From SZUA-547 sp963669315 (GTDB taxonomy: Bacteria; Pseudomonadota; Alphaproteobacteria; Rhodobacterales; Rhodobacteraceae), in NCBI GenBank assembly GCA_963669315.1, contig OY770021.1:1550001-1614000 (forward strand): a stretch of DNA of 64,000 nt. The letters run 5' to 3'. The notes beneath the pieces are model-generated. The model did no database searches. It worked only from the letters and a program-made list of their open reading frames with translations, and was not told the DNA's origin. A program made the translations under genes and the position numbers. Below are positions 15,505 to 23,601 of this stretch, one piece after another. Within the stretch, counting starts at the first letter, position 1; each line of letters begins with the position of its first letter.

Positions 15505-16731
15505 TTAACTACCACCCATTATACGAGAAGAGCCCGGACGGCCCCTGTCATACTCCAATTCACCGATCAAAAAACGATGATACACTCGGTCATGGACAAA
15601 GTGGTTCGCTATGTCTCGATCCCCTCCAGAAAACTGGAAATTTGTTCCACCTGGATTGGTTGACCCTCTTTCTAATTTCGCATCTGGTTGGGAATCCCGG
15701 TTCGTTCTTTCGCCCCATATATTAACGTTTATCCTTATAGGAAGGTTTATCACTTTATCTCCGCCGCTTAATTGTTGAAGAGCGCTTAGGACTCCTTCCG
15801 AAACGTCATCCAGTTTCGATTCGAAGTCGTACCATTCGCGGTTCGGCACATCGACGGTGGGTTCGCCTAAATCACCTCGAACGTTTACATAGAACACCGC
15901 ATACCCAGCGTCGCTGTCATTTTCTTCGTCTTCGAAAAACCGTTCATTGAATGAACCCTGCGGCCTGTCTGGGGTCTCAGCAACACAAATGGCAACGAAA
16001 TTTCTTGCGACCTGTTCGGGCTCAGTATGGCTGGTACGTAAGTTGGCGACAGCTTGCTGAAAACGTCGCCTCGGCAATTCGTCGCTTTTCTGTAAATTCT
16101 CCCGTTGCCTAAAGTCGTCGACAAACTCTTGAAACAGGCCCGTCAGAGCTGCCTCTGAGGCGTATCGTTGACCAATTGCCTCGCTTAACCTCAATGCCAA
16201 ACTTGCGTAATTCGCGTGATTACCGCGCGCGACGTCGCGGCAGATCGCCTGAAATATGGTGCTGCCGGCACTAAAGTATTTAATCGCAACACTAGTTGGG
16301 CCAAATAATTTTAATCCTGCCAGTAGCGCATCCCAACCTATTTGCACCTGATCTGTGGATTCTCCATCTCCCTCATTTGCTGTTATCAGATTGGTTACGG
16401 CATTTAATCTAATTTGGCATTGGCTCGCCCATCTTCCAATAGGACCCATGAAATCGGGTTTTAATGTATCGACAGACACCCAATCATCGTCTCTCGGTTC
16501 TTCAACTTCAGCGCCTCCAGATTGACTTTCTTCTAGCTCTTGCTCTTGTAGTCGTTCAACTTTGTATTGCAGCTCAACAATTAGTTCTTGCAACCGCACG
16601 ATTAGTGCATCGTCGTCCGGCGTAGATTCTGGATCTCCACTAACTTCCTCGACCAATTCCGAGAGTTGGGCCTCCAAATCGGGGATTTCGCGGGCCAATC
16701 TAGCGATCAGTTGTTGCCGTTCTTCGGACAT
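15505..16731 (-). CDS. Uncharacterised protein, partner B of two-gene module
   Basis: 408 residues, not recognised. Residues 1-75 form a Glu/Leu-rich coiled coil (EIPDLEAQLSELVEEVSG, LQYKVERLQEQELEES). A middle helical domain (about 100-230) includes an amphipathic segment LKLFGPTSVAIKYFSAG, and a C-terminal beta-rich part (about 235-390) contains 'YAVFYVNVRGDLGEP' and 'INLPIRINVNIWGE'. Base composition is visibly lower in GC than the surroundings, suggesting separate acquisition. It lies 17 bp downstream of its partner and opposite in direction to the chain it interrupts. Confidence 0.65.
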   Translation of the reverse strand: MSEERQQLIARLAREIPDLEAQLSELVEEVSGDPESTPDDDALIVRLQELIVELQYKVERLQEQELEESQSGGAEVEEPRDDDWVSVDTLKPDFMGPIGRWASQCQIRLNAVTNLITANEGDGESTDQVQIGWDALLAGLKLFGPTSVAIKYFSAGSTIFQAICRDVARGNHANYASLALRLSEAIGQRYASEAALTGLFQEFVDDFRQRENLQKSDELPRRRFQQAVANLRTSHTEPEQVARNFVAICVAETPDRPQGSFNERFFEDEENDSDAGYAVFYVNVRGDLGEPTVDVPNREWYDFESKLDDVSEGVLSALQQLSGGDKVINLPIRINVNIWGERTNRDSQPDAKLERGSTNPGGTNFQFSGGDRDIANHFVHDRVYHRFLIGELEYDRGRPGSSRIMGGS

Positions 16732-16748
16732 GTTTCCAATCCCTCTGG

Positions 16749-17900
16749 TCAGGCGACTTCGCGCATTAATTCGTCGATGCGCTGAGCAATCGTCTGCATG
16801 CGCGCGCGCCGTCTCTCCCGTTCTTCTGGAGTGTATGTTTTCTGCCCGGCAGCACCAACTTGCTGCACCATGGCCTCCTGAGCCTCGTTTAACTCGTCGA
16901 TCTTGGCTCTAAGCGCTTGGAAGGTCTCCTCGGCCTCGTCTACCTTGCCGGATTTGACTTGCTTGCCGATATCCTTGGCGAGCTTTTGAAGCACATTCTG
17001 GTTGTCGGGGTCGGCCGCGATCATAGTCTTCTGCAGATCGCGCTTCATGGCCGCCATGGCCTTGGTTAGCTCTTTCTTCCTTTTCTTCAGATCTTCCGGG
17101 CTCAATTCTTCGTCCTTGGCCGCATTCTTGGGCAGCCGCACCGCGCCGGGCTGCGCCGGCGTGTCCGGGCCGACGCCCGTCAACAACTGCAGCTTGTTCA
17201 GCATGTTCTGAGCGCCGGTCAGGTCGTCGCTGTTGATCGCGCCGCGGATCGTCTTCAGCGCGCCTTGCAGCTCTTTGACGTCCTTTTCATCCATGCCTTC
17301 GAAATTGGCTTCGAAAACCTTGTCGATATGGTCGATGTCCTTCAGCAGCTTGGCCTTCAGCGCCGGGTCGTCCTCGCCGCCTTCTTCCTGCTGGTTTTCT
17401 GAACTCTGCTCCTGCTGCGACGTCTCCTGCTGCGCGGATGCGCCTTCCGTCGAGGTCGCTTCCGATTGTGTCTGCGCGCTGGACGTCGTCTGTTCTTCCT
17501 CAGCCTCCTGCTGAGGTGCCTTCTTCTTGTCCTTCTCGCCCTTCATTGGCTTCACTTCGACCATTAGGCCGGGAACCTTGCAGAGCTTCAGGTGTTCCTT
17601 GAACTTGCGGGCGAGACCGCCCTCTTCAACTCCGGATGGCAGGTCGCCATCATATTTGAAGACGATGGTGGACCCGTTGACCTCCATCTCGCCGAAAACG
17701 CCCTTGGATTTGGCACCGGGCATTTTCTTGGCTTCTTTGTAGAGAGTAGCGCCGTTCTTTCGACGATCGACGATCAGGCACATGCCTTTGTCGGCGTAGG
17801 CTAGGCCAAATTTGTGAGCTGCGTTTTTGACCGCCTTGAAGGTCTTCTTCAGCTCTACGCCTTCTTTTTTCCAGTCGTCCGGTGATTTGGTTTTAGCCAT
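16749..17900 (-). CDS. Uncharacterised coiled-coil protein, partner A of two-gene module
   Basis: 383 residues, not recognised. A compact basic N-terminal domain (1-120) has strand-like segments (GLAYADKGMCLIVDRRK, GVFGEMEVNGSTIVFKYDGD). A Gln/Ser/Glu/Thr low-complexity linker follows (about 128-182), then two long helical stretches (about 190-250 and 275-383) with Lys/Glu heptads. It is the first gene of a two-gene leftward unit. The organisation (small globular domain, disordered linker, coiled coils) suggests an adaptor or assembly protein; no enzymatic motif is visible. Confidence 0.65.
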   Translation of the reverse strand: MAKTKSPDDWKKEGVELKKTFKAVKNAAHKFGLAYADKGMCLIVDRRKNGATLYKEAKKMPGAKSKGVFGEMEVNGSTIVFKYDGDLPSGVEEGGLARKFKEHLKLCKVPGLMVEVKPMKGEKDKKKAPQQEAEEEQTTSSAQTQSEATSTEGASAQQETSQQEQSSENQQEEGGEDDPALKAKLLKDIDHIDKVFEANFEGMDEKDVKELQGALKTIRGAINSDDLTGAQNMLNKLQLLTGVGPDTPAQPGAVRLPKNAAKDEELSPEDLKKRKKELTKAMAAMKRDLQKTMIAADPDNQNVLQKLAKDIGKQVKSGKVDEAEETFQALRAKIDELNEAQEAMVQQVGAAGQKTYTPEERERRRARMQTIAQRIDELMREVA

Positions 17901-18411
17901 GATGATCGCGCTCCCTTACGGCGAAAGCCAGTTAACTTGCGACAAGCCGATGTGAGCGATTGTTTTGCCGCTCTGCGCTCATGTGCGCCGATCTAATTGA
18001 CACCATAGCAAATTTCGCCGCTGCAACGTAGCAGCGGCCTCAATCGATGCGCCTTTTCGGTTAAAAGCGGTCGTCTTTGTGTCCGTCATTTGGCGCTTTG
18101 CCGGCAGTCGCCCATGATAACATCCGGTCTGCCTTGGGCTCGAAGTGAGAGTTCGCCGCAAGTCGCACCAATGGCCTCAACGCAAACAAACTGGACCTTG
18201 GCTGCAAGATTGAAGGGCACTATTCCGACAACGCCGGCCTCATTGAAGCGGCCATAGAACGCGGCCTCACCGAACATAGCTCAAGCGCCGAAAACGAACC
18301 CCAGACATGTGATCCACCCTCATTGACAATGCGAATGTTGGGGTGAGCCAGCGCATAGGGCGCGACAGCTTCGGCTGATCTTCCTTCAACCCGTTCGTCC
18401 GATCCTTCCCA
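17901..18411. other. Intergenic region with decayed repeat sequence
   Basis: About 510 bp between the leftward module and the resumed rightward chain. It includes 'TTAAAAGCGGTCGTCTTTG' near 18061, which resembles the GAAAGCGGTC repeat family of the second island. The promoter of the leftward pair must lie near 17905-17990. No convincing gene was found. Confidence 0.4.
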
Positions 18412-18440
18412 GAGCCCGCCGTCCCCGCGACGGCGGGCTC
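18412..18440 (+). terminator. Strong GC-rich hairpin 7
   Basis: Perfect 12-bp stem GAGCCCGCCGTC / GACGGCGGGCTC (18412-18423/18429-18440, loop CCCGC) followed by GCCTGTTTCT. It marks the resumption of the hairpin-separated gene chain after the inserted modules. Confidence 0.65.
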
Positions 18441-18461
18441 GCCTGTTTCTGGAGAAAATTA

Positions 18462-18797
18462 ATGATCCGCCTCGATCCTATTGCTTTTGCAGAGGCCACT
18501 CTGCCGCGCGAGAGCGCGCTATGGGCGGCGTTTCTCCATAGGACGGTCCTCGACGCCTGCGGCTCGCCGACGGCCGCCGCAGCGACCGGCCTGACGCCCG
18601 GCGAGATCACGCGCGACGCGCGACACTGGCTGACGTCAGCCCGCACAGCGCCCGATCGCGCCATCGTAGCCGCGGCGCTTGGCGTCGATCCCGACGCCCT
18701 CGACCTCGCGGTCCAGCGGATCGCGGCGTCTGGCTGGGCTGTCCCGCAGGACATGCCGATCCACCTCGAAAGGCGCGTCTCGCAAGAGGCGGCCTGA
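18462..18797 (+). CDS. Hypothetical small protein
   Basis: 111 residues with TGGAG before the ATG. Helical with an HTH-like stretch (SPTAAAATGLTPGEITRDAR, about 35-54) and a second helix pair. No family recognised. It is flanked by hairpins (18412-18440 upstream; CCCGCC/GGCGGG at 18803-18818 downstream), as for the other cassettes of the chain. Confidence 0.55.
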   Translation: MIRLDPIAFAEATLPRESALWAAFLHRTVLDACGSPTAAAATGLTPGEITRDARHWLTSARTAPDRAIVAAALGVDPDALDLAVQRIAASGWAVPQDMPIHLERRVSQEAA

Positions 18798-18802
18798 CCG
18801 CG

Positions 18803-18818
18803 CCCGCCGATTGGCGGG
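18803..18818 (+). terminator. Short GC hairpin after 18462-18797
   Basis: CCCGCC-GATT-GGCGGG followed by ATTTCCC, directly after the stop codon at 18797. Small but well placed. Confidence 0.45.
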
Positions 18819-18884
18819 ATTTCCCAAACCTCTGGCGACTTCTCATTGGCGCGGCTGACGTCGCGTCACCATTGGAAAGATGTC

Positions 18885-18901
18885 GGGGGCCAATTGACCC
18901 C
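18885..18901 (-). promoter_or_regulatory. Shared near-palindrome GGGGTCARTTGGCCCCC, copy 2
   Basis: GGGGGCCAATTGACCCC is the reverse complement of the motif at 10595-10611 with one base changed. It ends 19 nt before the ATG at 18921. Confidence 0.5.
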
Positions 18902-18920
18902 TTATCGGAGGAGACAGACC

Positions 18921-19127
18921 ATGGAAGGATTAATCGTACTCGTCCTGATGGGCGGGCTGCTCTGGCTCTATGTCTGGGCGTTCCTCACACTCGGCAAGAA
19001 GAAGAACCGCAACGGATGGGGCTGGCTCTTTCTCAGCCTGTTCCTTGGCGGGCCTCTGCTGCTGTGCGTGCTCTACGCCTTGCCGGTCGTCGAGCCGGAT
19101 GACGAGGCCGGGGAGGTGCCTTCATGA
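18921..19127 (+). CDS. Small two-span membrane protein
   Basis: 68 residues from ATG 18921 (TCGGAGGAG upstream). Two hydrophobic spans, about 3-22 (GLIVLVLMGGLLWLYVWAF) and 34-55 (WGWLFLSLFLGGPLLLCVLY), are separated by a basic loop KKKNRN, and an acidic tail follows. It overlaps the nuclease gene by 4 bp (ATGA), so it is probably co-translated with it. A holin-like or inner-membrane accessory role is possible but unproven. Confidence 0.65.
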   Translation: MEGLIVLVLMGGLLWLYVWAFLTLGKKKNRNGWGWLFLSLFLGGPLLLCVLYALPVVEPDDEAGEVPS

Positions 19128-19567
19128 CCCGGAAACCCGAGAAGTTCGAGGGGCCGCTGCGGAACATCCTCGCCATCGTCATCGTTCTGGCGCTGCTCGC
19201 GACCTGCGTTGGTCCGTCCATTGGACCGGCCTACGGCCAGATGTCCATCCGGGATGCCGACACCATCGAGGTCGACGGAACGCCGGTCAGACTGAAGGGG
19301 CTGCATTGCCCGGAGAGCGGAACCGCTTTGGGCGATCGGGCGACAACCTATCTGCGCCATTGGGCGGTGGAGGCCGAGCGCGTCGAGTGCCGCCTTACCG
19401 GCGAAAAGACGTGGGACCGCGAGGTCGGCTGGTGCTCTCTGGACGGCCGCGACATCGGCGTCACGCTGATCGAGGAGGGCCTATGCGCCCGATGCCCTCG
19501 CTACGACCGGCCCCAGCGATACCCGAACACGGCATGGCCGCACGGCCTGCCGGGCTATTGCCGCTGA
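19124..19567 (+). CDS. Exported SNase-like nuclease
   Basis: 147 residues. An N-terminal hydrophobic segment (15-39, ILAIVIVLALLATCVGP) acts as signal peptide or anchor. The staphylococcal-nuclease-like domain begins 'IRDADTIEVDG' (metal-binding Asp44/Asp46 region), followed by R56 (VRLKGL), E64 (CPE) and R99 (WDREVGW). These correspond to the Arg-Glu-Arg catalytic set of SNase. At about 108 mature residues the domain is shorter than classical SNase and has a Cys-rich end. It should cut DNA/RNA in the envelope or outside. Coupled to the upstream membrane protein. Confidence 0.82.
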   Translation: MTRKPEKFEGPLRNILAIVIVLALLATCVGPSIGPAYGQMSIRDADTIEVDGTPVRLKGLHCPESGTALGDRATTYLRHWAVEAERVECRLTGEKTWDREVGWCSLDGRDIGVTLIEEGLCARCPRYDRPQRYPNTAWPHGLPGYCR

Positions 19568-19598
19568 TCGTTTGCGGCTTTCCAGAAGGGAGATGACC

Positions 19599-19976
19599 AT
19601 GAAGAAACTGATCATTGCCGCCTTTGTGGCGGTTTCCTCCACCGCGGCATACGCTGAGAGCTACCACTGTAGGATCGACACTAAGCAGATTTGCGGGCCG
19701 GACGGTTGCGAAGAGCAGTCTTTGCTTCCGAATGAAGGCTCGCAATTCGATGACATGTCATACTGGCTTTGCGACGCCAAAAGCTGTGGCCGAGTGAACG
19801 GTCGCGTGGACACCAGCTACAGCGGCGCATTCAAACTTTGGACGGTCAATGGCGGCAGCGTTCTGACGAAAGTCGCCTATGCCCTTCCAAATGAGCAGAG
19901 GTACTTCCCGTTCTTCGAACTTCGTCACGCGATGAACGCAGCGATCATCAGCCATGGTCGCTGCGCAAAGGGTTAG
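19599..19976 (+). CDS. Small secreted Cys-containing protein
   Basis: 125 residues from ATG 19599 (GAAGGGAG at proper distance; ATG 19593 is too close to it). A signal peptide (MKKLIIAAFVAVSSTAAYA, cleavage near 19) precedes a mature part with Cys at CRIDTKQICGPDGC, CDAKSC and GRC, so disulphides are likely. No family recognised. It lies in a run of three exported-protein genes. Confidence 0.7.
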   Translation: MKKLIIAAFVAVSSTAAYAESYHCRIDTKQICGPDGCEEQSLLPNEGSQFDDMSYWLCDAKSCGRVNGRVDTSYSGAFKLWTVNGGSVLTKVAYALPNEQRYFPFFELRHAMNAAIISHGRCAKG

Positions 19977-20003
19977 CAAAACCCATGAAAGGAGAATGCT
20001 GAA

Positions 20004-20453
20004 ATGCGAAGTGTAGTTATGTTGGCAGCCGTCGCCGCTCTGGCGGCCTGCGCGCCGACCACCCAAAACACGCCTGTATCGACGCAGTCGACGAGCGCGC
20101 CCGTCGCGAACGTCGCGCCGCCGCCGGGTTATGTGCTGGCGGTGGACGCCACCGACGACGGCGGACACTATCTGCACGCGCCGAGCGCCGAGCGCAAAGG
20201 CGACACGGTGACCGCTTGGCTCTTATACGACAAGTACCGGCCGTCGAACGGCACGGGGTCCATCGTCGTGTTGACAGAGTACGACTGCGCCAACCAGCGC
20301 GCCCGCAACCTGTCGGTCACTACGAGCTACAGCGGTCGCATGACAAGCGGCGACCCGAGTGCTGACGCCGACTACACGAAAGACTGGCGACCGACCGCCC
20401 CCAACACCATCGCCGAACTCACGCGCCAGTTCGCGTGCGATGGCCTGCTCTGA
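20004..20453 (+). CDS. Small lipoprotein
   Basis: 149 residues with lipobox LAAC (Cys16). The mature part contains a Thr/Ser/Pro-rich linker, then 'YDKYRPSNGTGSIVVLTEYD' with a Cys pair ('YDCANQ', 'FACDG'), a pattern like the surface-adhesin-E-type small lipoproteins of proteobacteria. Predicted outer-membrane or periplasmic anchoring. AAAGGAGA precedes the ATG. Confidence 0.7.
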   Translation: MRSVVMLAAVAALAACAPTTQNTPVSTQSTSAPVANVAPPPGYVLAVDATDDGGHYLHAPSAERKGDTVTAWLLYDKYRPSNGTGSIVVLTEYDCANQRARNLSVTTSYSGRMTSGDPSADADYTKDWRPTAPNTIAELTRQFACDGLL

Positions 20454-20476
20454 TCCTCTCACCAAAGGAAAGTCCA

Positions 20477-21070
20477 ATGTTTGGATTTGGCAAACGCAAT
20501 GACCCGCCCGCGCGGGTCGAGCCTGAAGTCACTCAGGCCCATAAGGACGCCGCGATGACGGACATGTTCGCCGACATGATCGGCGACGGTCTGACGACCT
20601 ATATCCGCCACGCAGTCTTCGAGTGGAAAGACATCGAAGGACTTGCGCCCCAACAGGCGCAAAACGACGCGGCCATCGCCGTTTCGGCTTTCAAGGCCGG
20701 GTTCGTCGTGACAGCGGTCTCCTATCTCAAAGCCGGGACGTTCGAGATCGACTTCGAGCAGCACCCGGAGTTTCCAACCTTCGCCGCCGATGTCCTTCGC
20801 GTGGTCTTCAAGCGTGAGCATGGGGACGATGGCGAGGAGTGGATGAAGGGCGTGGTCTGCGAGGGTCAGAAAGATGGCACCTGCGCCGGACACGCATACA
20901 AAGCCGGGAACGACGAAGGCTGGAACTTCGCCGAGACGATTATGTTCGAGCGCAACGTGTTGAACCGCGACGCGTTGAAGGAAGTCCTTCTCTCGATCTG
21001 GTCCCGGAAGGCGGAGACAGAGGCGCTGCGCGCGGCTGCTGTCGAGCGCAACAGGGCGACGGTCCAATGA
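20477..21070 (+). CDS. Hypothetical cytoplasmic protein
   Basis: 197 residues from ATG 20477 (AAAGGAAAG upstream; the longer in-frame extension runs into the previous gene). Alpha/beta composition with Cys in 'VVCEGQKDGTCAG'. Not recognised. It overlaps the next gene by 4 bp (ATGA at 21067-21070). No signal peptide or membrane span. Confidence 0.6.
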   Translation: MFGFGKRNDPPARVEPEVTQAHKDAAMTDMFADMIGDGLTTYIRHAVFEWKDIEGLAPQQAQNDAAIAVSAFKAGFVVTAVSYLKAGTFEIDFEQHPEFPTFAADVLRVVFKREHGDDGEEWMKGVVCEGQKDGTCAGHAYKAGNDEGWNFAETIMFERNVLNRDALKEVLLSIWSRKAETEALRAAAVERNRATVQ

Positions 21071-21582
21071 CTGGTCAGGAACAGGCGCGAGCGTTTTATG
21101 CGCAGGTCGCAGACCCGCTCGACTATGCCTCCAGCGCGCTGTCGCGAGGCGGGATCGAGACCGCACAACGCGAACTGGCGGAGGCCGTGCGCGCGCTAGA
21201 GAGCCAGAAACTGTCCGCGGTCTCGATGGGCTGCTACGAGTACGCAACGCCGCTTGAACAGTCCGCCGCGCTCAGTTCGGTCGAAGGCGCGCACGAGCCG
21301 AGCGACCTGACTGGCGCGGTCGAAAGCGCGATCAGGCTGTGCCGGATCGCCGAGGACCACGCCGTCGAGGCGCATCACCTGTTCGACGAAATCCGCGCGA
21401 CCGGCCTTCTCAGCTTCGCATATCGCCGCCGATTGCGGACCTCCGCCAAGCAAGCCGTCGCTGCAGAGCACCGGGCGGTCGATCTGGCTCTGCAGATCGT
21501 CAAGGCGTTGATCGAGAATTGCCGGTCGTTCGAGGCGTTGGCGAAAGTCCACCAATTCCACCCGAGAGCAAAAACCAACTGA
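21067..21582 (+). CDS. Hypothetical helical protein
   Basis: 171 residues, nearly all alpha-helical (ALSRGGIETAQRELAEAVRA, DHAVEAHHLFDEIRATG). Coupled to the upstream gene by ATGA. Not recognised; may act with its neighbour. Confidence 0.58.
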   Translation: MTGQEQARAFYAQVADPLDYASSALSRGGIETAQRELAEAVRALESQKLSAVSMGCYEYATPLEQSAALSSVEGAHEPSDLTGAVESAIRLCRIAEDHAVEAHHLFDEIRATGLLSFAYRRRLRTSAKQAVAAEHRAVDLALQIVKALIENCRSFEALAKVHQFHPRAKTN

Positions 21583-21593
21583 AGGAGAAGACC

Positions 21594-22133
21594 ATGAAGA
21601 AAGTGAAACCCAAGCTGAAAGCCCGCACCGTGCTGGCGCGCGGCTGGCAGCGCAAAGGCCGCGACGCCGTCAACGCAGACATCGTCGCCCGTCCGACCGT
21701 CGTCATCCGCGAAGAAACGGGCTACCACGAGAAAGCGCGGGCCTATCCCGGCGACCTGCGTGTGAAGTTCGAAATCGGCGGCGACAAGAAAGGTTACTCC
21801 GGCCAGATCATCCTGCCGTTGCCGGTCATGCTGGACCTGTTGCCGAAGATGGTGGCCGCGGCGGCCGACCCGTCGTTGCGGGAGCAGGAGCAGGAGCAGA
21901 AGCCGAAACCCAAGACCACGCGGCGAGCAGGTCGGTCCGCGACGCAGTGGCGTATAGCTGATCTCAGCGGGCTGTCAGTCAGCGTCGACGAGCGTGTGAC
22001 GCTGTGCGTCGATAAAGTCGACGACGGCTTCGTCCTTTGCAAAGGCGTTGGCGAACGGATTGATGATGCGCAGTTTCAGTCGCGCGTGATGGCCCAGCGT
22101 GAAGCCGAACGCCGCGCCGGTCTGCTCGACTGA
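21594..22133 (+). CDS. Hypothetical protein with duplicated C-terminal domain
   Basis: 179 residues after GAAGGAGA. The basic N-terminus (1-25) is followed by an alpha/beta middle and a Glu/Gln/Lys/Pro hinge (96-110). A C-terminal domain of about 50 residues begins TQWRIADLSGLSVSVDERVT. The next frame (22136) starts with a diverged copy of the same domain (TRWHSADLGGATFSEDRRVS), so the unit was duplicated. Function unknown. Confidence 0.62.
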   Translation: MKKVKPKLKARTVLARGWQRKGRDAVNADIVARPTVVIREETGYHEKARAYPGDLRVKFEIGGDKKGYSGQIILPLPVMLDLLPKMVAAAADPSLREQEQEQKPKPKTTRRAGRSATQWRIADLSGLSVSVDERVTLCVDKVDDGFVLCKGVGERIDDAQFQSRVMAQREAERRAGLLD

Positions 22134-22135
22134 TC

Positions 22136-22585
22136 ATGCCAGTCGCCAAGACGACCACGCGCTGGCACTCCGCCGATCTCGGCGGAGCGACTTTCAGCGA
22201 AGACCGGCGCGTCAGCCTCTGCGTCAACTGCAGATGGGACGGGTTCTACATCAGCGACCACCCACTGAAGGGACCGGTCGACGACGCCCGGTTCGCGCTG
22301 CGCGGCGATGTAAGGATACCACCGGGCACCATGCCGCGAGCGATTTATACTCCTCAAACCAGACAAGTCTTCCAGAGCGTCACCCGGTCTCACCGGTGGT
22401 TTCAGACGACCAAAAGTGACACTCTCGACGTTATTGAGAGTGAGGTGATTGAATATGTCAGAAAAGAAGAAGTGGTTAGTCGTCGATGCGTTTGCGCACC
22501 TCGGCGCGCCCACGAACAACCGATACGCTTGGTCAGTGCAGAGCGACGATCACTCGGTGACCGTACTCACACTTTGGGTGCATGA
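22136..22585 (+). pseudogene. Diverged copy of the 21594 C-terminal domain, broken by the defence cassette
   Basis: The frame opens 3 bp after the previous stop. Its first 58 or so residues match the upstream protein's C-terminal domain (ADL-G, ERV/RRV-LCV, DGF, DDAxF). After about 22303 the similarity stops and the frame runs on through the operator dyad and 130 bp into the HNH gene in another frame. The likely explanation is that the cassette was inserted here and removed the original 3' end. A short functional protein cannot be excluded. Confidence 0.5.
22420..22442. promoter_or_regulatory. Dyad immediately before the HNH gene
   Basis: CACTCTC-GACGTTATT-GAGAGTG (22420-22426/22436-22442), 12 bp before the ATG at 22455. 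Its right arm overlaps the ribosome-binding site GAGGTG, so it could be an operator or a translation-blocking hairpin. Confidence 0.5.
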
Positions 22586-23588
22586 GATTTATGATGACGG
22601 GGTCACCGTGGTTGCTGATTTCTTCGGCGCATCAAACCTAGACGAGTGGACGGATAGGCCCCCGAACAGACGGCGGATCGAGCACCTGAAGCACGTCGAA
22701 GAGCATGATGAGACATTCAGGGTGATCATGGTCCGGGCGCGAGACGCTAACGAGCACCCACCAAATGTGATTGCTCGCTGGCCCGAAGACGACCTTGTGA
22801 TGACGCTGACGGCGTTTAACTCGGAAACAGGAGAGTTCAGAGCTGTCGGACACAGAGGTTCTCCGACTGCCCCCAAGTGGACCGAAGATGAACTGCGCGC
22901 CTGCGTTTTCGCTTACCACAAGCTCTGGGCAGCCCAGGAGGCAGGCGAACGTATCAACAAGGCGGAGTTGCGGCGACATACAGTCGGGCACGAGCTTCTT
23001 GGGAGAAGCGAAGGCTCGTACGAGCGGAGAATGCAGAATATCTCCGCCGTCGTCGTAGAGCTCGGGATGCCTTACGTCGAAGGTTACGTGCCTCTCCGGA
23101 ACATCGGGAAACCAAGGGACCAAATCATCTCGCTGATCAACGAACTTTGGGATCGCATTGAGCAACCCGAGGCACCGACTGCTGATCCAGAGGCTCTCGA
23201 GACCCGCGTTTCAGCGGCGATGAAAAAGGTCCGAGTAAAGAGCGCTGTGCCCGATGGCTCGACTGAAGTCGCGAGAGTGTCTCGCGAAGGGAGCCAGTTC
23301 GTACGTGACCCAAATGTCGTTGCTTGGGTTTTGAATAATGCGAACGGCGTTTGCGAAGCCTGCAGTAACCCCGCTCCTTTTACCCGCGCCGACGGCACGC
23401 CGTACCTGGAAGTGCACCACGTGAGGCCACTTGAAGAACAAGGCCCGGACACGGTCGACAACGCCGCTGCGCTATGCCCGAACTGCCACCGCAGAATGCA
23501 CTCGAGCAACGACAAGAACGACTACAGAAAGAAGTTGATCTCGAGAGTTTCGAGGATCGTTGATCACCCAAAGGCAATCTCTAGCTGA
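22455..23588 (+). CDS. HNH restriction-type endonuclease (McrA-like C-terminus)
   Basis: 377 residues from ATG 22455 (GAGGTG 7 nt upstream; TTG 22449 is too close to it). The N-terminal about 140 residues form an unrecognised mixed domain, followed by a helical part (WTEDELRACVFAYHKLW...) usual in HNH restriction enzymes. The C-terminal HNH (about 285-345) has zinc Cys pairs VCEACS and LCPNCH and the catalytic EVHHVRPL. It should cut foreign, possibly modified, DNA. It converges on hsdR with 13 bp between stops. Confidence 0.82.
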   Translation: MSEKKKWLVVDAFAHLGAPTNNRYAWSVQSDDHSVTVLTLWVHEIYDDGVTVVADFFGASNLDEWTDRPPNRRRIEHLKHVEEHDETFRVIMVRARDANEHPPNVIARWPEDDLVMTLTAFNSETGEFRAVGHRGSPTAPKWTEDELRACVFAYHKLWAAQEAGERINKAELRRHTVGHELLGRSEGSYERRMQNISAVVVELGMPYVEGYVPLRNIGKPRDQIISLINELWDRIEQPEAPTADPEALETRVSAAMKKVRVKSAVPDGSTEVARVSREGSQFVRDPNVVAWVLNNANGVCEACSNPAPFTRADGTPYLEVHHVRPLEEQGPDTVDNAAALCPNCHRRMHSSNDKNDYRKKLISRVSRIVDHPKAISS

Positions 23589-23601
23589 GCGCCGGAAATC
23601 A

